This document shows, piece by piece, positions 51,446 to 58,926 of a stretch of DNA of 64,000 nt. The notes under the pieces were generated by a model. That model searched no databases, was not told where the DNA came from, and saw nothing but the letters and a program-made list of their open reading frames with translations. The position numbers were made by a program, and so were the translations under genes. Source of the DNA: Verrucomicrobiota bacterium (lineage in GTDB: Bacteria > Verrucomicrobiota > Kiritimatiellia > SS1-B-03-39 > UBA6053); NCBI GenBank assembly GCA_020831625.1, contig JAFIGD010000001.1, positions 1 to 64,000 on the forward strand, given 5' to 3'. Positions within the stretch are counted from its first letter, which is position 1, and each line of letters starts with the position of its first letter.

Positions 51446-52639
51446 ATGTTTTCAGAAAACCACCTATCCAATACCCCTCTTGCCCCTTCCCGCCCGCTGG
51501 TGGCTCTGGTCGGATTTGCAATGAGCGGTCTGGACGCGGAAATTCTGCGCGGCATTCAGGAATACGCCCACAACTATAACTGGCAGCTGTTCAACGCCAA
51601 TTCGGAGTGGGGCATCGAACAAGTTGAAGGCAATGCCGAACTGATCCACGGTGTGATCGCGGTGGTGGCGGATGCGGAACGGGCCGAATGGCTCCGCACA
51701 TTGAACTGCCCGGCCGTGAATGTCTCGAACACCTTTCCGGAAACCTATGGATTCCCCGCTGTGCTCAGCCAGGATTCACGGGTCGGAGAGCTGGCCGCCG
51801 AATACTTTCAGGAACGGGGGTACAGCAATTTCGCGGCGTATTTTCTGCCCGGGGACCATCCATACCGCTACATCAACACCCGCGCCGCCGCGTTCGCGCG
51901 GACCGTGAAGGCCCGGGGGCGGATCTGTCACGGCATCCTGGATGTCTATCCGGAAGAGCGGGCCGCCCGGTTAAAGGCCGAAGGCTGGGAAATGAAAACC
52001 CTCCGGGATCTGCCCAAGCCCTGCGGCATATTCTGCATCGACGATCAGCAGGGATCCTACATCAGCTTTATGGCCCTCTCGCGCGGCCTGCGGATTCCCT
52101 CCGAAGTGGGGGTTCTGGGCGGTGACAATTTTCAACTCTACTGCAATATGTCCAACCCGCCCCTGTCCAGCGTGGACCTCGACGGCCCGCAGATCGGCCG
52201 AACCGCGGCGGAAACCCTGCAACGCTTTATGAGCGACGGCAAACCCGCGCCTTACGAACTCATTGAAGTGCCGCCCCGGGGCGTGGTGAGCCGCGCCACC
52301 GTGGACACATCCGCCATACAGAACCCCCTGCTTGCCCGCACCCGGCAATATATTCTGGAGCACAGCCACGAACGAATCAATGTCAGCGACATCGTTCGGG
52401 CCGTGCGAACCAGTCGGCGCAAACTCGAAACCCTCTACCAGGCGGAACTCGGCTTAAGCCTGCTCCAATCCCTCAATCAGGCCAGAATCGACCACAGCCG
52501 CCGCCTCTTGCAGGACACCGATCTGCCCCTGTACAAAATCGCGGGCCTCTGCGGTTTCCGCGACACGCATCAAATGAACCGGGTGTTTACCCGGCACGGT
52601 GCACCGTCGCCCAAGGAGATCAGGAAAAATACGCCTTAG
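51446..52639 (+). CDS. XylR-type regulator (LacI-like sensor plus AraC HTH), 3
   Basis: A 397-residue protein. The sensor domain starts PLVALVGFAMSGLDAEILRG and includes DSRVGELAAEYFQERGY, FCIDDQQGSYIS and EVGVLGGDNFQLY. The C-terminal AraC double HTH has INVSDIVRAVRTSRRKLETL and LYKIAGLCGFRDTHQMNRVF. As with the other two XylR-type proteins here, DNA binding is C-terminal. It follows the secreted-protein gene on the same strand; its target is not obvious. It converges with the YlbF-like gene 4 bases away. Confidence 0.87.
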   Translation: MFSENHLSNTPLAPSRPLVALVGFAMSGLDAEILRGIQEYAHNYNWQLFNANSEWGIEQVEGNAELIHGVIAVVADAERAEWLRTLNCPAVNVSNTFPETYGFPAVLSQDSRVGELAAEYFQERGYSNFAAYFLPGDHPYRYINTRAAAFARTVKARGRICHGILDVYPEERAARLKAEGWEMKTLRDLPKPCGIFCIDDQQGSYISFMALSRGLRIPSEVGVLGGDNFQLYCNMSNPPLSSVDLDGPQIGRTAAETLQRFMSDGKPAPYELIEVPPRGVVSRATVDTSAIQNPLLARTRQYILEHSHERINVSDIVRAVRTSRRKLETLYQAELGLSLLQSLNQARIDHSRRLLQDTDLPLYKIAGLCGFRDTHQMNRVFTRHGAPSPKEIRKNTP

Positions 52640-52643
52640 TGCC

Positions 52644-53075
52644 TTAGCAGCTGCAGCCGCCGCCGCAACCGCCGCCGCAGCAGCCGCCCTGTGGCTTCAC
52701 TTCATCCGCCGTGGGCACCCGGCCCAGTTCAAAAGACTTGGTCACATACCGCACCACGGTGTCGCGCAGTTCTTCGAAGCCCTGCTGCGCCTCCACAAAT
52801 CCGCCGGCCACCGGATGCAGCAACAGACGCTCGCGCTGATCTTCAAAATCGCGGATTTCCTCTTCGGTGAGGTCCGAGCCGGACTCCTGTTTCTGAACCA
52901 GCATCGACTGCTTGTCGCTGAGTTCCTGATACATCGACTGCGCCTGCGTGTCGTTCATGAACGCGTCCAGCTTAGCTTTCATGGCCTTATAGCTGTCCTG
53001 AGCCACCAGGGCCTCGCAAAGCTCGCGGGTTTTGGCAATAACGGGCGTGTCCTGTTCGTTGAGAAGTTGGGTCAT
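52644..53075 (-). CDS. YlbF/YmcA-like protein with Cys-Gly tail
   Basis: A 143-residue helical protein resembling the Com_YlbF family (VIAKTRELCEALVAQDSYKA, MYQELSDKQSMLVQK). In Bacillus, YlbF, YmcA and YaaT form an Fe-S-containing complex that modulates RNase Y and phosphorelay output. Here the C-terminus ends in CCGGGCGGGCSC, giving five Cys residues in twelve. This could ligate a metal or Fe-S cluster. Whether that role applies here is inference. The gene is divergent from hflX. Confidence 0.75.
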   Translation of the reverse strand: MTQLLNEQDTPVIAKTRELCEALVAQDSYKAMKAKLDAFMNDTQAQSMYQELSDKQSMLVQKQESGSDLTEEEIRDFEDQRERLLLHPVAGGFVEAQQGFEELRDTVVRYVTKSFELGRVPTADEVKPQGGCCGGGCGGGCSC

Positions 53076-53154
53076 GTTGGGTTCCTTCTGAGATTGATGT
53101 TAGAGGGGGAATACGCTATTCCAAAATCCATGAAATGCAATATCGGAAGCGCAA

Positions 53155-54456
53155 ATGTTTGACGTCCGCGAAAAACCGAAAATGGTCGAGCGGGCCTTTC
53201 TGGTCGGGGTTCACCTCAAAAACGACGCCCCGGCCGAGGCCGAGGACCTCCTGCGGGAACTCCACGAGTTGGTGACCACCCTGGGCATCGGCATTGTCGG
53301 CAGCGCCCTCGTGGATGTCCGCCAGTGGCAGGCCCGTCTGCTCATGGGCAGTGGCAAGGCGGAGGAAATCCTAGAACAGATCCAATCCGCCAATGCGGAC
53401 TGTGTCGTGTTCGACAACGAACTCAGCCCCGCCCAGCAACGCAACTGGGAGGCCTTCACCGGACGCACCGTGATCGACCGCCAGGAAGTGATTCTGGATA
53501 TTTTCGGCGCCCGGGCCCAAACCAAAGAGGCCAAACTTCAGGTCGAACTCGCCCGCATGGAATACAATCTGCCCCGGCTCAAGCGCGCCTGGGGACACCT
53601 GGGCCGTCAGGGCGGCGGCAGCGGAGGGGGAGGCGGCGGAGGAGGCGGCGCGCACCGCGGCGAAGGCGAACAACAGATCGAAATGGACCGCCGCATGGTC
53701 CGCGAACGCATCAGCAGCCTCAAACGCGAACTCACCGATGTGCGCGGACACCGCGCGACCCAGCGCAAAGAACGCAGCCGCATTCCCCTGCCCCACGCCG
53801 CCATCGTCGGATACACCAACGCCGGCAAAAGCTCCCTGCTCAAAGCCCTCACCGGCTCGGAGGTCTACGTGGCCGACAAACTCTTCGCCACCCTCGACAC
53901 CACCACCCGCCGCATCGAACTGCCCAACGGCCGCCCACTGCTCATGACCGACACCGTGGGCTTTGTCCGCCGCCTGCCCCACCGCCTCGTCGAATCCTTC
54001 AAAGCCACCCTCGAAGAGGCCGTCCTCGCCGACTTTCTCGTGCATGTGCTCGACATCAACGCCCCGGAGGTCGAGGCCTTCCACCGCACCACCCTCGAAG
54101 TCCTGCAAGAACTCGGGGCCGACCAGAAACGCATCATCACCGTCTTCAACAAACTCGATGTCCCCGGAGCCGCCGCCGCCCGCGCCGCGGTGCAACTGCA
54201 CCATCCCGATGCCGTCTTCGTCTCCGCGGTCACCGGCGAGGGCCTCGACCGCCTTCAGGAGCGCATGGCCGACCTGCTCGCCGACCAGATCCGCCACCTG
54301 AAACTCATCCTGCCCCACAGCCGCTCCGACCTCGTCGCCCGCCTCCACGAACACGCCCACGTCAACCACTGCGCCTACGAAGACGACGGTGTCCACGTCG
54401 ACGCCACCGTCCCCCGCCGCCTCGCCGACGAACTGACCGCCTGGACCCTCGCCTGA
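53155..54456 (+). CDS. hflX: Ribosome-associated GTPase HflX
   Basis: A 433-residue GTPase that splits stalled 70S ribosomes under stress. The N-terminal HflX domain has LLMGSGKAEEI and VFDNELSPAQQRNWE. The GTPase domain has G1 GYTNAGKSSLL, G2/G3 DTVGFVRRLPH and G4 NKLD. The linker, normally GGGIGTRGPGETQLE-like, is expanded to a glycine tract (GGGSGGGGGGGGGAHRGEGE) near residues 158-178. The start could also be the ATG at 53182 (MVERAFLV). Confidence 0.92.
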   Translation: MFDVREKPKMVERAFLVGVHLKNDAPAEAEDLLRELHELVTTLGIGIVGSALVDVRQWQARLLMGSGKAEEILEQIQSANADCVVFDNELSPAQQRNWEAFTGRTVIDRQEVILDIFGARAQTKEAKLQVELARMEYNLPRLKRAWGHLGRQGGGSGGGGGGGGGAHRGEGEQQIEMDRRMVRERISSLKRELTDVRGHRATQRKERSRIPLPHAAIVGYTNAGKSSLLKALTGSEVYVADKLFATLDTTTRRIELPNGRPLLMTDTVGFVRRLPHRLVESFKATLEEAVLADFLVHVLDINAPEVEAFHRTTLEVLQELGADQKRIITVFNKLDVPGAAAARAAVQLHHPDAVFVSAVTGEGLDRLQERMADLLADQIRHLKLILPHSRSDLVARLHEHAHVNHCAYEDDGVHVDATVPRRLADELTAWTLA

Positions 54457-54502
54457 CATCCCGCCTCCGCCCTGCCCCCACCAAGGTGCACTATCGCGCA
54501 TC

Positions 54503-54565
54503 TTTAAAATACCTGTTATTTTAAGCAATTCCCGCACATTCATTTAAAATAACAGGTATTTTAAA
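54503..54565. repeat. REPIN: two inverted REP sequences
   Basis: Element 1 (54503-54525) has CCTGT in the centre. Element 2 (54543-54565) has ACAGG, so it is the same element reversed. A 17-base gap separates them and centres are 40 bases apart. Both share TTTAAAATA/TATTTTAA arms with the REPs beside the two RAYT genes. It lies in the gap between hflX and the antiporter, far from either transposase. Confidence 0.88.
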
Positions 54566-54624
54566 GAATCTGCGTGCAGATTATACGACGTTGATTTTCC
54601 CAAGCCATCCGATATCACACGGGT

Positions 54625-56652
54625 ATGCAGGACTATGCTTTTCTTCAAGACATGGCGGTGGTGATGGTTGTTGCCGGCCTGGTCACCCTGATTTTCCACC
54701 GCCTCAAACAACCGGTGATTTTGGGCTATCTTCTCGCGGGGCTGATCATCGGCCCGTACACCCCTCCCTTCGCATTCGTCAGCGACGCGGCGGTCATCGA
54801 CACGCTTGCGGATCTCGGCGTTGTGTTTCTGATGTTCTCCCTGGGGATGGACTTCAACTTGCGGAAATTGAAAAAGGTCGGGAAATCCGCTCTGATGGTG
54901 GGGGTTTTTGAAATCCTGATCATGGTGCTCACGGGATACTTTCTGGGTGCCGCTCTGGGATGGGGCAAACCGGACAGCCTGTTCCTGGGCATGATCCTGG
55001 CGCTCACGTCCACCATGATTGTGGTCAAGAACCTGCGCGACCGGGATGAGATTCACACCCCGCACGCGGAAATGATCTCCGGAATCAGTCTTTTTGACGA
55101 TTTGGTTGTCATCATCCTGATGGTGGGGTTGCAGGGATTCTCCAGAACCGGAAGCCTGCCCGCCTCGGAGATGTTCGGCCTGTTGGGCGGGGTATCCGCG
55201 TTTCTGGTGGCGGTCGTGGTGGTGGGGGTTCTTTTTCTTCCGCCGATCCTGCATTACATTGCCCGCAAGGCCAGTGACGAAATGCTGCTGGTCGCCGCTC
55301 TGGGAATCTGTTTCGGAATCTCCCTGTTCGCGGTGAAACTTGGGTTCAGCGCCGCGCTGGGCGCTTTTCTTGCCGGAGCGATTATCGCGGAATCCAGAGA
55401 TGTCGGCCGGGTGTCCGCGCTCACACAACCGCTTCGCGACATGTTTGTCGCCGTGTTTTTTGTCGCGATCGGCATGCAAATCAACCCGGAATTTTTCGCG
55501 GCCGGTCTTGTGCCCGCCCTCGTGATCACGGCGGTGTACATGGTGGTGAAGATCAGCGCCTGCGCCTTGGGCGCCTTCCTCGCGGGCCGGGAGGCCCGGA
55601 CCGCCATGAAAGTGGGCACAAACATGGCGCAGCTCGGCGAATTCGCCTTCCTCCTCGCGGCGTTGGGCGAGCAAATGAACTTCACCAGCCGTTTTCTTTA
55701 TCCGCTGGTTGTCTCGGTCACCTGTCTAAACGCCCTCCTTCGCCCCTATTTGGTGGACAACAGCGACCACTTCACCGCCTGGCTGGGACGCCGGCTTCCG
55801 CGGCCGCTGGTGAACCAGCTCCTGCTTTTCCAGAAACGCCGCAGTCAGCTTCAACTGGAAAATTCCTCCCGGGCGGTCCGCAAGGCGCTCCACAAAGTGA
55901 TTGTTCAGGTCATCCTCACTCTGATCCTTATCGCCGCGGGTTTTCTGTTGTCCGGCGTTCTGCTCCACACCCTCCCCGACTCCATTCACGCTAGACTTTC
56001 CCTGCCCGCCGAATTGCCCGGCATGGTACTCTGGGGCGTCACCGCCCTCCTGCTTCTCCCGCTGTATGTCGGCGGACTTCTCAAAATGAGGGCGCTGTCC
56101 ATGATGCTCTCGGAACTGACGGTCACAGAACGCCGGGACTCTCCCGGACGGCGCACGCGCCGCTCCGCGGTGCAGTCCGTCTACTTCACCCTCCAGTTAA
56201 TCCTGCTGCTCCTGGTCACAGTGCTGTCCAGCGCCGCCATGTTGCCGCCGCGCGACACGGCTTTGATCCTTGTCCTGCTCGTCACCGCGGTCGGCATGTG
56301 GAAGTGGCCCTCCTTCAACCGTTGGTACTCCCAGGGCAAATCCGCTCTCATCACCGCCTTTCAGGAATTCCCGGCACCCGCCCCGTCCATACCCGACCCC
56401 CTGCGCCTGACCGATGCGCATTTGCGCACGGTGCGGGTGCTTCCGGGGCCCGTTGAAGGCAAACTCATCCGCGAACTCGGACTCAGAACCGAAACCGGCG
56501 CCACCATCGTCGCCCTGGACCGCGACGGCAAAAGCCGGGTCAATCCCGGACCCGACATCGAATTGCTCCGCGGCGACCTTCTCCTCCTTTTAGGCACCGA
56601 ATCACAACTCGATGACGCGGAAAAACATCTTGGCAGCGGGCTGAACCCTTGA
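54625..56652 (+). CDS. CPA2-family cation:proton antiporter with TrkA-C-like domain
   Basis: A 675-residue membrane protein. The first 390 residues are a KefB-like Na+/H+ or K+/H+ exchanger core (KQPVILGYLLAGLIIGPYTP, SGISLFDDLVVIILM with the ion-binding Asp pair, GFSAALGAFLAGAIIAES). A linker with two or three more helices follows (about 420-550). The C-terminal part (about 590-670) resembles a TrkA-C/RCK-C regulatory domain (LTDAHLRTVRVLPGP, IELLRGDLLLLLGTE). It would set cytoplasmic pH or K+/Na+, complementing the Na+ pumps in this window. Confidence 0.88.
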   Translation: MQDYAFLQDMAVVMVVAGLVTLIFHRLKQPVILGYLLAGLIIGPYTPPFAFVSDAAVIDTLADLGVVFLMFSLGMDFNLRKLKKVGKSALMVGVFEILIMVLTGYFLGAALGWGKPDSLFLGMILALTSTMIVVKNLRDRDEIHTPHAEMISGISLFDDLVVIILMVGLQGFSRTGSLPASEMFGLLGGVSAFLVAVVVVGVLFLPPILHYIARKASDEMLLVAALGICFGISLFAVKLGFSAALGAFLAGAIIAESRDVGRVSALTQPLRDMFVAVFFVAIGMQINPEFFAAGLVPALVITAVYMVVKISACALGAFLAGREARTAMKVGTNMAQLGEFAFLLAALGEQMNFTSRFLYPLVVSVTCLNALLRPYLVDNSDHFTAWLGRRLPRPLVNQLLLFQKRRSQLQLENSSRAVRKALHKVIVQVILTLILIAAGFLLSGVLLHTLPDSIHARLSLPAELPGMVLWGVTALLLLPLYVGGLLKMRALSMMLSELTVTERRDSPGRRTRRSAVQSVYFTLQLILLLLVTVLSSAAMLPPRDTALILVLLVTAVGMWKWPSFNRWYSQGKSALITAFQEFPAPAPSIPDPLRLTDAHLRTVRVLPGPVEGKLIRELGLRTETGATIVALDRDGKSRVNPGPDIELLRGDLLLLLGTESQLDDAEKHLGSGLNP

Positions 56653-56695
56653 AAACTGATTTACAAACCCCCGGATCCCCCATATGGGTGGGCGC

Positions 56696-57118
56696 ATGAA
56701 AATCGCCAAAGAATTCCGCTGGGAGATGGGGCACCGTCTTCCGAATCATGACGGCGCGTGCCGGAATGTGCACGGCCACTCCTACCGGATGCAGGTGGAG
56801 GTCGAGGGCCATGTCGATCCCGAAACCGGGATGGTCATGGACTTCGGGGACATCTCCGCCATCGTCAAACCCCTGGTCGCCGAACTCGACCACGCCTTCC
56901 TCTGCCAGGACAGCGACACCGAAGTCCTCGAACTGCTCGAACGCATGGACATGAAGCGGGTGATCATTGACGTGCCCTCCACAGTCGAGAACATCTGCAA
57001 GCTCTTCATCGACCGGCTTCGCCCCGTGTTCGCCAACGTCCCGCAGGTGCGGACCTTCACCGTCCGCATCTGGGAAACCGCCAGCTCCGAAGCGGAAATG
57101 TCCGTCGATCTTGTATGA
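56696..57118 (+). CDS. queD: 6-carboxytetrahydropterin synthase (QueD/PTPS family)
   Basis: A 140-residue homologue of PTPS. It makes 6-carboxy-5,6,7,8-tetrahydropterin from dihydroneopterin triphosphate in queuosine (7-deazaguanine) synthesis. Zinc ligands and the catalytic Cys are in GHRLPNHDGACRNVHGHSYR; MVMDFGDIS and the Glu in WETASSEAE are also conserved. I prefer the ATG at 56696, though 56684 is in frame. No queC or queE is adjacent. Confidence 0.92.
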   Translation: MKIAKEFRWEMGHRLPNHDGACRNVHGHSYRMQVEVEGHVDPETGMVMDFGDISAIVKPLVAELDHAFLCQDSDTEVLELLERMDMKRVIIDVPSTVENICKLFIDRLRPVFANVPQVRTFTVRIWETASSEAEMSVDLV

Positions 57119-57124
57119 TTGATC

Positions 57125-57160
57125 TTAATCGTAATCTTAATCGTAATCGTAATCGTAATC
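57125..57160. repeat. Hexanucleotide repeat (KTAATC), six copies
   Basis: Six tandem hexamers (TTAATC or GTAATC) begin 7 bases after the queD stop. They contain several near-start and stop triplets but no coding sense. Confidence 0.9.
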
Positions 57161-57227
57161 GATTCCAACCCCGATGATTGACTGACTTCTCCCGACCGTA
57201 AATTCCGGCAGCGCTTCGAAAAGGTTG

Positions 57228-57938
57228 CTAACCCGACATCTCCTGTCGCTGCTCATCGTCGCGGATACGGGAAAGCGCCGAGGAAATCAACCCCGTCGGC
57301 ACCGCCACCACCCCCAGACCTGTCAACAGAATCACCACCGTGAACATCCGGCCCGCCAGCGTCACCGGATACGCATCGCCGTAGCCCACCGTGGTCAGCG
57401 TGCAAACCGCCCACCAGATCCCGTCGAACACACTGCGGAACACATCCGGCTGCGCCTGATGCTCAAAATGATAGATCCCCATCGCCAGTAAATAAATCAC
57501 GATGCCGGAGGCGAAAAAAAACAAAAACAGCTCCTCCCGAACCATTTGAAAGGATTGCCGAAGCCGATTCATCCCCTTCACGTATTTCGTCAACTTGAAC
57601 AGCCGGAAAATCCGAAACAGACGAAACAGACGGATCGCGCGCAAATCAAACCCCAGGCTTAAAAAAAACGGCAGGATCGCCAGCAAATCCACCCAGCCGA
57701 AAAAGCTGAACGCATACGCCCGGCGGGGACGGGCATACATCAGGCGAACCGCATACTCCCCAGTGAAGCAAAACACCGAGAACACCTCGAAAACCGCCAG
57801 CCCTCTCCGAAACCGGGGAGACAGATCCGGCAGGGTTTCCAAACTGAACGTCACCGCCGACAAAAACACCAGCACGACCACAGCGCATTCCATGCGGCCC
57901 AGCTTCACACGTCCTTGATCGTCCAGGGTAATTTTCAC
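57228..57938 (-). CDS. Voltage-gated-type potassium channel
   Basis: A 236-residue six-helix channel subunit. The S4-like helix has regularly spaced Arg/Lys (RAIRLFRLFRIFRLFKLTKY, about residues 101-120). The selectivity filter is TLTTVGYGD near residue 190, followed by the inner helix. Short cytoplasmic ends, no RCK domain. Tetramers would pass K+ in response to membrane potential. It converges with queD. The 172 bases before the next gene show no element I can name. Confidence 0.9.
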   Translation of the reverse strand: MKITLDDQGRVKLGRMECAVVVLVFLSAVTFSLETLPDLSPRFRRGLAVFEVFSVFCFTGEYAVRLMYARPRRAYAFSFFGWVDLLAILPFFLSLGFDLRAIRLFRLFRIFRLFKLTKYVKGMNRLRQSFQMVREELFLFFFASGIVIYLLAMGIYHFEHQAQPDVFRSVFDGIWWAVCTLTTVGYGDAYPVTLAGRMFTVVILLTGLGVVAVPTGLISSALSRIRDDEQRQEMSG

Positions 57939-58110
57939 GCCCTTATCCTTACCCTCCGATAAAGATCATCAACTTAAAAATACCAATTTGAAGTCCATCA
58001 ATCAAAAGGATACATTTTTGTTCCCATGTCCCTCAGCAAGAAAGGCTTGATCTTTCAGCAGGCTTGTTCACATTCACCTGAAACCGCAACCTCACAAACA
58101 AAGAAATCCC

Positions 58111-58926
58111 TTGGCCCTTTTCCATTCCCATTTTTTTTCCGAAACGCTCGGCATGCAGACCGGCGCGGCCGTCATCATTCCGCAACCGGCCGGCGCGCGT
58201 CAGATTGGCGTGGACACGGTCCATCAAGACCAGGGAACCTGGCCCTGTCTCTGGCTCCTGCACGGGCTGTCGGATGATCACACCGGCTGGACCCGCCGCA
58301 CCGCCATTGAGCGTTACGCCGAAGCCGCCGGCATCGCCGTGGTCATGCCCGACGTTCACCGCAGCTTCTACACCAACATGGTTCACGGCGGTGCCTACGG
58401 GGATTTTCTCCATGAAGAGCTGCCGCGGCTTATTCGGAGCTTTTTTCCGCTGTCCGCCGCGAAACGCGACAACGCGGTGGCAGGTCTCTCCATGGGCGGA
58501 TACGGAGCTTTCAAATGGGCCTTGAGCTGTCCGGAAAGTTTTCAGGCCGCCGCCAGCCTTTCGGGCGTCATGGATATTTCCGCCCGGTTTCAACAGTTGC
58601 GGACGCAGGAACCCGACAGCCTTCGCCGCGAAACCCTGACCCTGGTCTTCGGCGACCGGGATCCGGGCGGCGGCCCGGACGATCTCTTTCCCCTCGCGCA
58701 ATCCCTCGGCGGCAAAGCACCGCCCCTTCTGCAAATCTGCGGAACCGAAGACTTTCTCTATCCTGAAAACCTCCGTTTCCGCGATCACGCCCGAAATTGC
58801 GGAGTGCCGCTCGAATACCGCGAAGGGCCGGGAGACCACGAATGGGGTTTCTGGGACCGCGAAATCCAAACCGTTCTCGCCTGGCTCCCCGAACAGGGCT
58901 TCGGCACCGGAAATTCCTTATCGTAA
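58111..58926 (+). CDS. Esterase D/CE1-like alpha/beta hydrolase
   Basis: A 271-residue esterase. The nucleophile elbow is GLSMGGYGA near residue 128, with the oxyanion region LWLLHGLSDDHTGWTR near residue 48. An Asp lies in CGTEDFLYP and the catalytic His in GPGDHEWGFW. Close relatives include acetylxylan and feruloyl esterases and S-formylglutathione hydrolases. No signal peptide is visible. The start is a TTG at 58111, supported by the family-like MALFHSHFFSETLGM; the ATG at 58153 is the alternative. Its last 9 bases overlap the convergent gene. Confidence 0.85.
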   Translation: MALFHSHFFSETLGMQTGAAVIIPQPAGARQIGVDTVHQDQGTWPCLWLLHGLSDDHTGWTRRTAIERYAEAAGIAVVMPDVHRSFYTNMVHGGAYGDFLHEELPRLIRSFFPLSAAKRDNAVAGLSMGGYGAFKWALSCPESFQAAASLSGVMDISARFQQLRTQEPDSLRRETLTLVFGDRDPGGGPDDLFPLAQSLGGKAPPLLQICGTEDFLYPENLRFRDHARNCGVPLEYREGPGDHEWGFWDREIQTVLAWLPEQGFGTGNSLS

